Below are positions 9,055 through 19,969 of a DNA stretch of 64,000 bases, in pieces. Location: positions 1 to 64,000 of the forward strand of contig JAICGN010000008.1 in NCBI GenBank assembly GCA_025923075.1, written 5' to 3'. The notes below the pieces were generated by a model. The model ran no database searches, was not told the origin of the DNA, and worked only from the letters and a program-made list of their open reading frames with translations. A program made the position numbers and the translations under genes. The stretch's first letter is position 1; each line of letters starts with the position of its first letter. The DNA is from Chitinophagaceae bacterium. GTDB lineage: Bacteria; Bacteroidota; Bacteroidia; Chitinophagales; Chitinophagaceae.

Positions 9055-10734
9055 TCACTTTGCTATAAGTTCAAATTTATCTCCATCAAACAAACCTTTG
9101 TCGCTCAGCTTTAAATGCGGGATTACAAGTAATGCCATGAAAGAAAGGGTCATAAACGGGGCAGACAGCGTCGATCCCAATTCTTCTTTCACCATTTTGT
9201 CAATAGCTGTATAGGATGCTGCAACTTTATAACCATCTTCATTACTCATTAGGCCGGCAACGGGTAAAGCAAGAACGATTTCTTTTACATTATCAACAGC
9301 ACTAATACCTCCTTGTTTTTCTATAATGAGGTTTACTGCTTTACAAATGCTTTCGTCATCTACACCTACTGCAACAATATTGTGACTGTCATGTGCGACA
9401 GAAGAAGCCATGGCTCCTTTTAATAATTTAAAATTGTTTATAAAAGCTTTTGCAATCGGCGCATCTTTATAGCGGTTAACTACAACTATTTTCAAAATAT
9501 CATCTTCTATATCACTTTCGAGTTTACCATTAATCAATGCCGGTTCATATAATATTTTATTTGTGATAAGCTGGCCGTCGAGTGCTTCGATTACAGGGAT
9601 CCTTAAATTACCAGCGCTATTCGCAATAAACGAATTCGACATAGGCTCTTTACGATCGTTCCCTCGTATTATTTCAAATTCTTCTATTTTCTTCTTATTA
9701 CATGAAAAATTGTTGATCACCCTGGATTTTCTACTTTCTATTTTCGATTTGCCATCTTCAGCAACTAATTGTCCATTGATAAAGGTTTTTGTCACTTCAA
9801 ATTTTTCTAAATCCTTTACCACAATAAAATCGGCGTCATCACCAACCCGTAATAATCCTACATCAAGTTTATAATGCAAGACGGGGTTTACGCAGGCAGC
9901 TTTTACGATTTTAAATACATCAATTCCTTTTGCTACAGCTCTGGCACATAATTGATTTATATGCCCATCCACCAGGCTATCCGGATGCTTATCATCGCTG
10001 CAAAACATCATTTGATTTGGATAATCATTCAGCAAATCAATCAGTGCTTCAAAATTTTTTGCCGCACTGCCTTCACGGATAATGATCTTCATTCCATTCT
10101 GCAGTTTGTCTGATGCCTCCTCCCTTGTAAAACATTCATGATCGGTAGTGATGCCGGCAGCGATATAGTTCTTTGCATCTTCTCCTCTAAGCCCGGGCGC
10201 ATGGCCATCAACGGGTTTTAATAAACGATGGGCGGCGGCAATCTTTTTCATCACTTCTTCATCTTCGTTCAGCACCCCGGGAAAGTTCATCATTTCACTC
10301 AAATATTTTATTTCATCTCTTTTTAAGAGGTTTTCAACATCAGTCGAATCAAGTGTTGCTCCTGCCGTTTCAAAAATTGTTGCCGGTACACAACTCGGTG
10401 CCCCAAAATTGAATTTGAATGGAACAGTTTTTCCGTTTTCGATCATAAATTCCACGCCTTCCTTTCCACAAACATTTGCTATTTCGTGGGGGTCACTTAC
10501 AGTTGCAACAGTACCGTGCACAACTGCAAGCTTTGCAAATTCAGCGGGCACAAGCATTGAGCTCTCAATGTGAACGTGGGAATCGATAAAACCGGGAAGT
10601 ATGTATTGACTTCCCACTCCTGACTCCCCACTCCTCACTGATTTAATCTTTCCATTTTCAACGTTGATTTCTGCAGGATAGATTTTTTTTTGATGAACGT
10701 CAACAAGATTCCCAATCATTGAAAATGAAAACAT
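9055..10734 (-). CDS. ade: Adenine deaminase
   Basis: The protein (559 residues) is an amidohydrolase-superfamily adenine deaminase converting adenine to hypoxanthine and ammonia in purine salvage. Visible hallmarks are the metal-binding [14 protein letters not shown] motif (near residue 50), the [11 protein letters not shown] motif, GHAPGL, the TDHE motif, FCSDDKHPD and the C-terminal Ade-specific domain with [13 protein letters not shown]. Two stretches look like low-complexity insertions: around residues 35-43 (SGESGVGSQ, from a pyrimidine-rich tract at about 10604-10640) and around 335-345 ([11 protein letters not shown], about 9722-9760). Both are in frame and fall between conserved blocks, so the enzyme is probably still functional. 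It is monocistronic. Confidence 0.95.
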   Translation of the reverse strand: MFSFSMIGNLVDVHQKKIYPAEINVENGKIKSVRSGESGVGSQYILPGFIDSHVHIESSMLVPAEFAKLAVVHGTVATVSDPHEIANVCGKEGVEFMIENGKTVPFKFNFGAPSCVPATIFETAGATLDSTDVENLLKRDEIKYLSEMMNFPGVLNEDEEVMKKIAAAHRLLKPVDGHAPGLRGEDAKNYIAAGITTDHECFTREEASDKLQNGMKIIIREGSAAKNFEALIDLLNDYPNQMMFCSDDKHPDSLVDGHINQLCARAVAKGIDVFKIVKAACVNPVLHYKLDVGLLRVGDDADFIVVKDLEKFEVTKTFINGQLVAEDGKSKIESRKSRVINNFSCNKKKIEEFEIIRGNDRKEPMSNSFIANSAGNLRIPVIEALDGQLITNKILYEPALINGKLESDIEDDILKIVVVNRYKDAPIAKAFINNFKLLKGAMASSVAHDSHNIVAVGVDDESICKAVNLIIEKQGGISAVDNVKEIVLALPVAGLMSNEDGYKVAASYTAIDKMVKEELGSTLSAPFMTLSFMALLVIPHLKLSDKGLFDGDKFELIAK

Positions 10735-10863
10735 ATTCCCGATTTTGATAAAGATAAACCAGAGAATTTAAAGACATGGCAGGGAAAACAGTACGGAGCA
10801 GAATTTTATTTCACCAGATAAGTTATCTTAACGTAATGGTTTTAAATTTTGACTTGAGAATTT

Positions 10864-12117
10864 ATGGATATGGAAAATGACAAATGGCTGATCTTATTAT
10901 TATCTCTTGGCTTAGGATTATTGGTTGGTATGCAACGCGAATCTGCCAAGTCTAAAACTGCTGGTATCCGTACGTTTCCTTTAATTACACTTACTGGCAC
11001 CGTTTGCGGTTTACTTGCAAAGGAATTCGACGCCTGGATACTAGCAGTTGGCTTACTTGCGATTACATTATTGCTCGTCGTTGGAAATCTTCACCGGATG
11101 AAAAACAACGTCGAAGGATCAGGCATCACTACGGAAATTGCTGTTTTATTCATGTATGCCATGGGAGCCTACCTGGTTTTTGGAGAGATGATGATTGCCG
11201 TTGTCCTTACCGGCGTGGTAACAGTTCTTCTTCATTTTAAAGCAACGCTGCATGGCTGGGTTGACAGGTTTGGCGCCGACGACCTTAGAGCTATTATGCA
11301 GTTCGTACTCATTTCGATGATCATATTACCGATCCTTCCGGATATCACTTATGACCGGTATGACTCATTAAATCCGAAAAATATATGGCTGATGGTTGTA
11401 CTTATTGTTGGGATAAGCCTGGTCGGATATTTTATTTACAAATTTATTGGTAGCAAAGCCGGTGTTCTTTTAGGGGGAATACTCGGAGGATTAATATCAA
11501 GTACAGCCACCACCGTTTCCTACTCACGAATGGCCCGCAATACTGAAGCAGTAAATAGGCTGGCCGCTTTTGTGATTCTAACAGCTTCAGCGGTTTCCAT
11601 GGTCCGGGTAATGATCGAGATCAGTGTAGTGGCACCATCGTCATTCAGATCTTTTATTTATCCATTAGCTGCCGAGCTACTAGTAATGATAATCCTTGTT
11701 GTTATCTTATTTTTTCGCAACAGGGAAGAAAAAACTAAAATGCCTGAGCAAAGTAACCCCGCCGAGTTAAAGGGGGCATTGATCTTTGCATTGTTGTATG
11801 GAGCTATCAGTTTTACTTCTGCAGCTGTGAAGGATAACTTTGGCGACCAGGCACTTTATATTGTTTCCATTATTTCGGGACTAACAGACCTTGATGCTAT
11901 AACATTATCTACGGCAAAAATGTCGGAACAAAATGGCCTGGAGCCAGGTTTGGGATGGAGATTGATACTCGTTGCTACCTTATCTAATTTAGTTTTTAAA
12001 GCGGGGATGGCAATGGTTATGGGTAACAGGAAGCTGGGCCGGATTGTTGGAATTTTATTTGGCATACTCATCATTTCAGGCTTGTTGATCATTTTCTTCT
12101 GGCCTTCTCAATTGTGA
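10864..12117 (+). CDS. MgtC/SapB-DUF4010 family membrane protein
   Basis: The product is a 417-residue polytopic membrane protein with about 12 hydrophobic segments. The N-terminal segment carries the MgtC/SapB signature (LLVGMQRESAKSKTAGIRTF). The rest matches DUF4010, including GGILGGLISSTATTVSYSRMA and ISGLTDLDAITLSTA, which read like two inverted halves of a transporter-like fold. MgtC-type proteins are linked to growth at low magnesium, but the role of the longer DUF4010 version is not established. It stands alone, divergent from ade. An ATG two codons downstream (10870) is an equally possible start. Confidence 0.9.
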   Translation: MDMENDKWLILLLSLGLGLLVGMQRESAKSKTAGIRTFPLITLTGTVCGLLAKEFDAWILAVGLLAITLLLVVGNLHRMKNNVEGSGITTEIAVLFMYAMGAYLVFGEMMIAVVLTGVVTVLLHFKATLHGWVDRFGADDLRAIMQFVLISMIILPILPDITYDRYDSLNPKNIWLMVVLIVGISLVGYFIYKFIGSKAGVLLGGILGGLISSTATTVSYSRMARNTEAVNRLAAFVILTASAVSMVRVMIEISVVAPSSFRSFIYPLAAELLVMIILVVILFFRNREEKTKMPEQSNPAELKGALIFALLYGAISFTSAAVKDNFGDQALYIVSIISGLTDLDAITLSTAKMSEQNGLEPGLGWRLILVATLSNLVFKAGMAMVMGNRKLGRIVGILFGILIISGLLIIFFWPSQL

Positions 12118-12212
12118 TTTTTTTTTATCACATCACCTAAATCAGTTCAGTTTGACTATTTTGTCAACGGCTTCTGTCATTTCCGTAAATTTCAATCCTT
12201 AATTCATCATAT

Positions 12213-15200
12213 ATGAAACTATTACTGCTTGCTATTACTGTATTTTTATCGATCAATTTAATTGCACAACGGAAAGTTGTTGTTGCCAAAACTCCTGACA
12301 CAGATTCAGCCTTATTTTCAACACTCAAATACAGATTAATTGGTCCTTTTCGCGGGGGGCGCAGCGCTGCCGTGGCGGGCAGTTATAAAAATAGAAATAC
12401 ATTTTATTTCGGTGCCACTGGTGGAGGTGTTTGGAAAACAACTGATGGCGGGAGCAATTGGATAAATATTTCAGATAAATATTTTGGAAGTTCCATTGGC
12501 GCGGTGGCCGTTGCGCCGTCGGATGAAACCATTATTTATGTCGGCGAAGGCGAAAACACAATGCGCGGTAATGTAAGCGAGGGCCTTGGTGGCATGTGGC
12601 GAAGTGATGATGGAGGAAAGAGTTGGAAAAATATTGGTTTAAAGGATGGCCGTCATATTCTTCGTATTGTTATTCACCCTAAAAATCCTGACATAGTTTG
12701 GGCAGCAGTCTTGGGGCACCTGTTTGGTCCTAATGAAGAACGCGGTGTCTATAAAACAACGGATGGCGGTAAAACTTGGAAAAGGACTTTATTCATAAAT
12801 AAGCAAACAGGATGCAGCGACCTGGTGATGGAGCCAGGTAATCCCAAAGTTTTTTATGCCGGCACCTGGCGATTAATAAGAACGCCATACTCATTGGAAA
12901 GCGGCGGTGAGGGTAGTGCTTTATGGAAAAGTACGGATGGCGGAGAAACATGGACAAATATTTCAACAAAGAAAGGATTGCCAAAAGGCGCATGGGGAAT
13001 TGTTGGCGTTGCCGTGGCGGCTTCCAACACGGATAAAATCTATTCCATCATTGAAAATGCAAATGGTGGATTGTATATGAGTGCTGATGGCGGGGAAACA
13101 TGGACATTAACATCAAGCGATAACAATATTCGTCAACGTGCATGGTATTATACAAAAGTTTTTGTTGATCCTAAAAACGAGAACCGTGTGTATTGTCCTA
13201 ATGTTGGTTTTATGAGAAGCAATGATGGTGGCCGTACATTTCAATCCATCAGTACGCCACATGGCGATCATCATGATCTTTGGATCGACCCTGAAGATGC
13301 GAACAGGATGATCGTTGCCGATGACGGTGGTGCACAGGTTTCATTTGATGGAGGAAATAACTGGAGCACCTATTTAAATCAGCCAACGGTCCAGATATAC
13401 CGTGTCAGCACTGATAATGCATTTCCTTACCGCATCATGGGCGGGCAGCAGGATAACAGTGCTTTCAGAATTAAAAGCCGTACATATGGTACTGCAATTA
13501 CCGCGGCGGATATGGAAAACACAGCGGGAAGTGAAAGCGGCTACGTAGTTGCTGATCCCTTGAATTCTGATATAACTTATGGTGGTAACTATATGGGTTC
13601 ATTACAAAGGTTGGATCACCGCACCGGTGAGAGCCGCGCCATAAACGTATGGCCGATCGATAATATGGGCGCCGGCGCCGAAGCAGCCAAGTACCGGTTT
13701 CAGTGGAATTTCCCCATTTTCTTTTCACCACATAATCCCAAAAAACTTTATGCAGCGGGCAATCATCTTTTCACAACTGAGGATGAAGGAAAAACATGGC
13801 AAATAATTTCTCCGGATCTAACCACAAATGATAAAAAGAAACAAGCGTCAAGCGGGGGACCGATAACGCAGGATAATACAAGCGTTGAATATTACTGCAC
13901 CATTTTCACTGCGGCAGAAAGTTGGGTGGAAAAAGATCTGTTATGGACAGGCAGTGATGATGGATTGGTACATGTAAGCAAGGATGCTGGTAAAAATTGG
14001 GAGAATGTTACTCCAAAAAATATACCGCAGTGGATAATGTGGAATTGTATTGAAGTTGATCCCTATAAAAAAGGTGCAGCCTATATTGTAGGTACAAGGT
14101 ATAAGTCGGATGATTTCAAATCATACATCTATAAGACTGAAGATTATGGCAAAACCTGGAAACAGATCGTTAATGGAATTAATCCTTTGCATTTTTCAAG
14201 AGCAGTAAGGGCCGATAGAAAAAGACAAGGCCTGTTATATTCAGGCACTGAATATGGAATGTATATTTCTTATGACGATGGTGCCAACTGGAAGTCGTTT
14301 CAACTAAATCTACCCGAAGTCCCGATCACTGATCTTGCCATCAAGAATAATGATCTGATAGTTGGTACACAGGGAAGAAGCATTTATATCTTAGATGATT
14401 TAACTGTAGTGCAGGAAAAAAATGCTGCTGTGTTGAATAAAAGCCTGCATGTGTTTAGTGTCAACCCTGCGTATCGTATGCCGGGTGGTGGAAGGCGAGG
14501 TGGCGGGGGCGGAGCAGGTCAACAGAATCTTCGTAATGTAGGAAGGAACCCACCAAACGGGGTTGTCTTTAATTATTATATGGCAAACGCAAACGATTCA
14601 ACAAAACTTACTATCGAAGTGCTGGATAAGAATAAAAAATCAATTAAGACTTTTTCTACATCAACAAAAGAAAATAAAATCGAGGTAGCAAGAGGAATGA
14701 ATCAATTTGAATGGGATATGAATTATCCGGAGGCTGAAAGGGTAGAAGGATTGATCTTGTGGAATGGCTTTATTAGCGGCCCAAAAGCAGCTCCGGGAAA
14801 TTATTTTGCAAAATTTAAATCCGGGAATGATTCAACGGAAGTGCCATTTACGATCCTTGCAGATCCAAATTATAAAACTTCACAGGCTGAACACGAAGAA
14901 CAGTTCAATCATTTGATCACAATCCGTAATAAATCAACTGAAATAATGAGAGCGATAAAAAATATCCGTGAAGTAAGACAGCAGATGAATGATTTCAGTA
15001 CAAGAGTTGGGAAAGATTTGCCAAAAGAAGTAAAACAACAGATTGACACTATCAATAAGCAGATGACAGCAGTGGAAGAAGCATTGCATCAAACAAAGGC
15101 AAAAAGTGGACAGGATGTGCTGAATTATCCAATTAAACTCGATGATAAGCTTTCCAGCATTTATAATGCCTCTGCTGCCGGACAGTCAGGACTTTCCAGA

Positions 15201-15347
15201 CAATCAAAAGATGCGTATGCAGAATTAGTGGTACTGATTGATGAACAACTCAACAAGTTGAAAAAAATAATGAATGAAGATGTCGAGAAATTAAATCAGA
15301 TTATTCATGAAAAGACATTGCCCGTAATAGGAGTGAAGAAGGAGTAG
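12213..15347 (+). CDS. Secreted Asp-box (BNR/VPS10-like) propeller protein
   Basis: This 1044-residue protein has a signal peptide (MKLLLLAITVFLSINLIAQ). Residues 35-740 contain many Asp-box repeats of the form S-x-D-G-G-x-x-W, for example KTTDGGSNW, RSDDGGKSW, KSTDGGETW and SKDAGKNW, as in sortilin/VPS10-like and sialidase-type propellers. A Gly/Arg-rich linker follows (RMPGGGRRGGGGG), then a C-terminal beta-sandwich and a helical tail. Similar proteins are often called glycosyl hydrolases, but no catalytic residues can be assigned here, so a binding or polysaccharide-processing role is only a guess. The stop codon is two bases from the convergent C11 peptidase gene. TTGACTATTTTGTCAA upstream (about 12151-12166) is a possible operator. 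Confidence 0.88.
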   Translation: MKLLLLAITVFLSINLIAQRKVVVAKTPDTDSALFSTLKYRLIGPFRGGRSAAVAGSYKNRNTFYFGATGGGVWKTTDGGSNWINISDKYFGSSIGAVAVAPSDETIIYVGEGENTMRGNVSEGLGGMWRSDDGGKSWKNIGLKDGRHILRIVIHPKNPDIVWAAVLGHLFGPNEERGVYKTTDGGKTWKRTLFINKQTGCSDLVMEPGNPKVFYAGTWRLIRTPYSLESGGEGSALWKSTDGGETWTNISTKKGLPKGAWGIVGVAVAASNTDKIYSIIENANGGLYMSADGGETWTLTSSDNNIRQRAWYYTKVFVDPKNENRVYCPNVGFMRSNDGGRTFQSISTPHGDHHDLWIDPEDANRMIVADDGGAQVSFDGGNNWSTYLNQPTVQIYRVSTDNAFPYRIMGGQQDNSAFRIKSRTYGTAITAADMENTAGSESGYVVADPLNSDITYGGNYMGSLQRLDHRTGESRAINVWPIDNMGAGAEAAKYRFQWNFPIFFSPHNPKKLYAAGNHLFTTEDEGKTWQIISPDLTTNDKKKQASSGGPITQDNTSVEYYCTIFTAAESWVEKDLLWTGSDDGLVHVSKDAGKNWENVTPKNIPQWIMWNCIEVDPYKKGAAYIVGTRYKSDDFKSYIYKTEDYGKTWKQIVNGINPLHFSRAVRADRKRQGLLYSGTEYGMYISYDDGANWKSFQLNLPEVPITDLAIKNNDLIVGTQGRSIYILDDLTVVQEKNAAVLNKSLHVFSVNPAYRMPGGGRRGGGGGAGQQNLRNVGRNPPNGVVFNYYMANANDSTKLTIEVLDKNKKSIKTFSTSTKENKIEVARGMNQFEWDMNYPEAERVEGLILWNGFISGPKAAPGNYFAKFKSGNDSTEVPFTILADPNYKTSQAEHEEQFNHLITIRNKSTEIMRAIKNIREVRQQMNDFSTRVGKDLPKEVKQQIDTINKQMTAVEEALHQTKAKSGQDVLNYPIKLDDKLSSIYNASAAGQSGLSRQSKDAYAELVVLIDEQLNKLKKIMNEDVEKLNQIIHEKTLPVIGVKKE

Positions 15348-15349
15348 CG

Positions 15350-16858
15350 CTAGTGTTTAAAGCTTCTAAAAACCAGACGTTGTTCGCTTTTTGGAGGAGC
15401 GGCACCAGCTAAGGTATCGGCTGGTTTGAATCCTTTTCTACTTCCAGGTCCAAACGGCATCGCCTTGGTTTTGGTGGGTATGTATTTATAATATTCATGA
15501 AGCAATTTTTTCCAGCCGGTTTTTTTATAGAAGCTCATTTTGTTGTTATTGAGAATTGACTGTTCTGCATGATCTTTAGTAGCGGGAAAACAAATTGAGA
15601 TCCCATTTCCCCCAATTGCTTTATCTCCTAAAATTGATTTTTTATAGTTGTTCCCAATATAACCACTGATAATATTGTTTTGTAACTGGTAAAGAACATT
15701 AAATATTTTTTCCTCTAATACCTGGTCTGTATTGTAAAACAAAAGATTTTCCAGCAGCCAGACGAGGTCAATATTAAACATCGGGAAGTCAATTTCGCTC
15801 GCCTGAAGGCTATCTGTGTCTTTATAAGTATAATCCAAACATTGTTTTCTTGCATTTTGAAAAAGATAATAGATGCGATTATCTTTTTCAATTAATCCCT
15901 TCGTTAAATGAGAACAAAGAATATTGAAGACATCTAAAAACTTTTCATACTCCTCAAGATAGACACTCGTGAGAGAAACACCCATTTCTCTGAATTCCGG
16001 CACATCGCTATCATAATCTGCGTAATTGTTATAAAAAAATATTGACACAAGTAAATTTGCCACTTCTTCGGCTTTTATAGCCGGCCTATTTATAAAGTGT
16101 TTACAAAGATGGGTATATCCCAGCCCCAAGGCAGGCATTTCATCGGCAGATGCTATAAAATGGTTTGTAAGACCTACAAAAGTATTTGCATTTTCAATTT
16201 GCTGCGCCCAGCAACAATCCATACAAATAAAGTCAAGTTGTTTTTTAAAAACGGCATCAAGGGCTTCGGCCAACTCGGTATATAAAAGTGATTTGCTATT
16301 CCCCCTGCTATAGATCAATAGCAGCGGCTTTTTCCTTACAGCGTTCTTCGTAACCACCGGGTACTCGCAATATCCTTCAAATGTCCAGCCCCTTTCGGCA
16401 TTTCCAAATTTTTCTTTAATTTCATCATCGGTTATCTTCGGATCTACCACCACCATTTTCGTATTAAAGGCACCTCGCGAAATATCGGTAGTGCCAGCGC
16501 CGCCATGACCTTTGTAAATGAAGCCATATTTGTCTGATGGGAAATTGGCAATGACTAACTTTAGCAACTTTTCCAGGTTTTTTTGATCCGTTAGTCCCGT
16601 ACCGGATGGCTTGAGCCGGTGAAAGCACGCATCGCTTATAAATGTTGCGCCTTTTGTTACATGGTAAATTGAAGGAGCAGCGAAACCTTTTGAAAATTTA
16701 TCTCCCTCTATGGCATCAAATAAGATCACGAAATCAACATCGTCGCTGCTGCCAATTGAATAAAGCTCATTGATGACTGACAATTGTTCATGGAATAGGT
16801 TATTTTTTGCACTGAGTAAAAAGATCAGTGTCCATTTTTTTCCAGGCTTCTTTTTCAT
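15350..16858 (-). CDS. Clostripain-family (C11) cysteine peptidase, copy 1
   Basis: The protein has 502 residues and no signal peptide, so it probably acts in the cytoplasm. It shows the caspase/haemoglobinase-like C11 fold: first strand WTLIFLLSA, catalytic His118 in FIYKGHGGAG and catalytic Cys near 215-216 in DFICMDCCWAQ. The C-terminal segment GNGISICFPATKDHAEQ and W-KKLLHEYYKY matches the second C11 protein of this window (29960-31774), so the two are paralogues. It starts only 57 bases from the divergently transcribed propeller sensor kinase, an arrangement repeated at the second locus. Clostripain-type enzymes cleave after Arg or Lys; the substrate here is unknown. Confidence 0.85.
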   Translation of the reverse strand: MKKKPGKKWTLIFLLSAKNNLFHEQLSVINELYSIGSSDDVDFVILFDAIEGDKFSKGFAAPSIYHVTKGATFISDACFHRLKPSGTGLTDQKNLEKLLKLVIANFPSDKYGFIYKGHGGAGTTDISRGAFNTKMVVVDPKITDDEIKEKFGNAERGWTFEGYCEYPVVTKNAVRKKPLLLIYSRGNSKSLLYTELAEALDAVFKKQLDFICMDCCWAQQIENANTFVGLTNHFIASADEMPALGLGYTHLCKHFINRPAIKAEEVANLLVSIFFYNNYADYDSDVPEFREMGVSLTSVYLEEYEKFLDVFNILCSHLTKGLIEKDNRIYYLFQNARKQCLDYTYKDTDSLQASEIDFPMFNIDLVWLLENLLFYNTDQVLEEKIFNVLYQLQNNIISGYIGNNYKKSILGDKAIGGNGISICFPATKDHAEQSILNNNKMSFYKKTGWKKLLHEYYKYIPTKTKAMPFGPGSRKGFKPADTLAGAAPPKSEQRLVFRSFKH

Positions 16859-16915
16859 GGTAATGGCTTGGTATCTAAAATTATTATTAATTTAATTCAT
16901 TATTATAGAGTTTCC

Positions 16916-19900
16916 ATGAGACTACCTTTAATTTTAATTATTTCTTTTCTTTTATTGGTGTTAAAGACAGCCAATTCGCAGCAGCTCAATGTGAAAACTT
17001 ACTCTTTTGCAGAAGGTCTCAATACATATAATATAAAGAAATCGCTCCAGGATAAATATGGGTTTATATGGCTCGCTACCCAGGACGGCGTTTACCGTTT
17101 TGATGGAACTTCTTTCGAAGCCTATAAGAAAAATGAGGATGTAAAAAACAGCCTAAGAGAGAATTTTATTTTTGATATAGCATTAGGAAACGATGAAAAC
17201 CTGTATATCGCTTCTTTTAATGGCGGTGTCGACGTCATCAACATACGAACCCAGAAAGTCACTCATCTTCTATCGCAAAAAAAAGAAAATGAAGAAGGGC
17301 TTCCAAATCTGTGGATAACAAAAGTCTTTTGTGATACAAAGAATAATTTGTGGATTGGCGCGCAGGATTTTTTAAAGATTTATAGTTTGAACGAACAGAA
17401 GTTTAAAGATTTTCAACTGCCCTCAAATCTTAACACTGATATCAACGTTTTATTTATACGGCCGGTAAATGAAAACCTTATTGCTGTCGGGATTAATAAT
17501 TATGGCGTTTTGTTTTATGATATCAACTCATTAACAATTCAGGACAGTTTAATAAGACTTGAAGGAATACAGGCTGATAATATAACTGTTAACGATCTGG
17601 CTGTGATAAATGACAGTTGTTATATCAGTTCAGGATCAAATATATTCAGCGGCGCGATCAATAATCGCCGCTGGGTTATGGAAAGAAAGATCACTATCCC
17701 GGCTATCAGTAATAATGTTATTAATTGTCTTGCCGCCGGGAAAGATAATGCGCTCTGGTTGGGAACAAATAGCGGTATTGGAAAGCTGGAATTGATCAAA
17801 ACTCAGTTTAGTCCTATTGTTAACAATGAATTTCTTAATGCCGATAATTTTATTACCGATCTTTTTCTTGACCGGGAAAATGGCCTTTGGATCAGTTCGT
17901 TAAAAAATCTTATCCGGATAAACCTTGCAGTCTCCCCCTTTACTGCATACACAAAAAGTAAAGATGGTAATACGAGGATGAATCATATTTATTCACTTAT
18001 TCCTGTAAGTAAAACCCAGCTCTTTGCATGTGGTACGGATGGTCTTTACCTGTCTGATCTTATTACAGGAGATATAAATAAAATAAAGGGTACTGCGGCG
18101 TTAGGTATTATACATTGTGTCTTAAAAATGGATGATGATACCTGGCTGGTATCATCCGCGGATGGTATGTATGTTTATCAGCAAGCGATAGGTGTCCTTT
18201 CAAAAGATCTGTTATTAAAATTGTATCCGGAATGGAAACCGTTTATAAGCCATTTTTTTAATAAAACTGTTAAGTCCGGGGATAAGATCTATTGGGCAAA
18301 TGAAGGACAGGGAGGATTATTAATATGGCAGCCCGAAAAGCATATGATAACTCAAAAAAAAGCAGGATCAGCGTTTTCTGGTGGGTTGCCCGAAAATCAT
18401 ATACATAATCTTAAGTTTGACAGGGACGGGTTTATCTGGATCTTATTTGACAATGCCGTCGCAAAATTCGATCCGTCGCTTGATTCCACTATTCAAATCA
18501 TTAACTATAAACGCAATCAAGGCGGGTTTAATTCCGGGATCTTTTTTGATATGTACGATGATGACTCCGTATTATGGTTTGGCACTTATGGCGGGGGTAT
18601 TAATGGCTACAATAAAAAAACGGGGGAATGGAAATACATTACTGAGCAAGATGGTTTGTGTAATAATGCTGTTTACGGTATACTCCCGGAAAAAGACAGT
18701 GTTTTTTGGGTGAGTACGAATAATGGAATTTCAAGGGTAAATTATGTAACAAAAAAATGTCTTAATTATTTTGTAGAAGATGGTCTCCAGGATAATTCTT
18801 TTGACGAAACAGGAGCACTGGCATTTGAAAATAGATTATTTTTTGCCGGAGTAAACGGATTTACAAGTGTTGACTTAGATAATTATTATAATACTTCATA
18901 TCCATTTCCTGTTTATATAAAAAGATTAGAATACATACGACAAGACAAAAAAGTTGTTTTGAATGACCTGGAATGGAAGAAAATTAAATTACCGGCAGGG
19001 ACTTCTTCTGCCACTATCTGGTTAAGTGCATTATCCTATACAAGCAGCAGGCCAAGGTTTAGTTATCTAATAAAGGGATTCCAGGATGAGTATTTGCCTG
19101 CCGGTGAAAAAAACAAAATCGAATTGAATGCCTTGAACCATGGTAACTATGAGATCGATATCCGGTACCTTAATGAGCAAGGTGAATTTGTTGAAGGTCA
19201 GGTTGGTATTGACATCGAGATCCTTCCTTTCTGGTATCAAACCTGGTGGTTCCGTTTGCTGGTGCTGTTATTTTCTTTACTCGCTGTCTTTTTTGTTGTC
19301 CGGCTTATCTACATCTCAAGATTAAGAAAACAACGGGCAGTGCTCGAAAGACAGCTGGCTGTTCAATTGGAAAGACAAAGAATTTCTTCCGAAATGCATG
19401 ATGATATTGGTGCCGGGCTTTCAGGTATAAAACTCTTGACCGAAATGACAAAAGGAAAAGTAAAAGATGAGACAGCTGGCGCTGAGATCGAAAAAATATA
19501 TCAATCAGTTGGCGATATTTCGGCTAAAATGAAGGAAGTGATCTGGAGTCTTAACACAGAGAACGATCAGTTGTCAAGCCTTATCTCATATATTCAACGT
19601 CAGGCGAGACTATGGTTGGAGCATTATCCCTGCGAGCTTACCGTTACAATTCCTGATGAAATACCTGACCTCGAACTTAATGGCGAATCAAGACGTAATA
19701 TCTTTCTTGCCATCAAAGAGGCAGTTCATAACATTATCAAGCATTCCGGAGCGGATAAGGTAAATATTGAGATAACATGTAAGGAGAATTTGAAAATTTC
19801 TGTTTCAGACAATGGAAAAGGAATTCAGCCAGGCGATACCAGTGATATGGGAAACGGTCTCAAAAACATGCAACAACGTATGCAGAATCTGAATGGAAAA

Positions 19901-19969
19901 TTCTTTTTACAAAACAATGATAATGGTCTTACTTTACTATTTGAAATTCCCTATAAACAGGCTGTATGA
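16916..19969 (+). CDS. Propeller/Y_Y_Y sensor histidine kinase, copy 1
   Basis: The ATG at 16916 is preferred because it gives a proper signal peptide (MRLPLILIISFLLLVLKTANS); an upstream TTG at 16868 is also in frame. Two-component propeller repeats (YGFIWLATQDGVYRFDG and others) fill residues 20-660. A Y_Y_Y domain (about 680-770) follows, then one membrane helix (FRLLVLLFSLLAVFFVVRLI). The cytoplasmic part is a HisKA_3 kinase with its phospho-acceptor in SEMHDDIGAGLSG and intact N-box (IKEAVHNIIKHS) and G-box (VSDNGKGI, MGNGLKNMQQRM). The next gene, a NarL-type regulator, overlaps its stop by four bases. The periplasmic propeller probably senses a glycan or another extracellular ligand. 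Confidence 0.92.
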   Translation: MRLPLILIISFLLLVLKTANSQQLNVKTYSFAEGLNTYNIKKSLQDKYGFIWLATQDGVYRFDGTSFEAYKKNEDVKNSLRENFIFDIALGNDENLYIASFNGGVDVINIRTQKVTHLLSQKKENEEGLPNLWITKVFCDTKNNLWIGAQDFLKIYSLNEQKFKDFQLPSNLNTDINVLFIRPVNENLIAVGINNYGVLFYDINSLTIQDSLIRLEGIQADNITVNDLAVINDSCYISSGSNIFSGAINNRRWVMERKITIPAISNNVINCLAAGKDNALWLGTNSGIGKLELIKTQFSPIVNNEFLNADNFITDLFLDRENGLWISSLKNLIRINLAVSPFTAYTKSKDGNTRMNHIYSLIPVSKTQLFACGTDGLYLSDLITGDINKIKGTAALGIIHCVLKMDDDTWLVSSADGMYVYQQAIGVLSKDLLLKLYPEWKPFISHFFNKTVKSGDKIYWANEGQGGLLIWQPEKHMITQKKAGSAFSGGLPENHIHNLKFDRDGFIWILFDNAVAKFDPSLDSTIQIINYKRNQGGFNSGIFFDMYDDDSVLWFGTYGGGINGYNKKTGEWKYITEQDGLCNNAVYGILPEKDSVFWVSTNNGISRVNYVTKKCLNYFVEDGLQDNSFDETGALAFENRLFFAGVNGFTSVDLDNYYNTSYPFPVYIKRLEYIRQDKKVVLNDLEWKKIKLPAGTSSATIWLSALSYTSSRPRFSYLIKGFQDEYLPAGEKNKIELNALNHGNYEIDIRYLNEQGEFVEGQVGIDIEILPFWYQTWWFRLLVLLFSLLAVFFVVRLIYISRLRKQRAVLERQLAVQLERQRISSEMHDDIGAGLSGIKLLTEMTKGKVKDETAGAEIEKIYQSVGDISAKMKEVIWSLNTENDQLSSLISYIQRQARLWLEHYPCELTVTIPDEIPDLELNGESRRNIFLAIKEAVHNIIKHSGADKVNIEITCKENLKISVSDNGKGIQPGDTSDMGNGLKNMQQRMQNLNGKFFLQNNDNGLTLLFEIPYKQAV

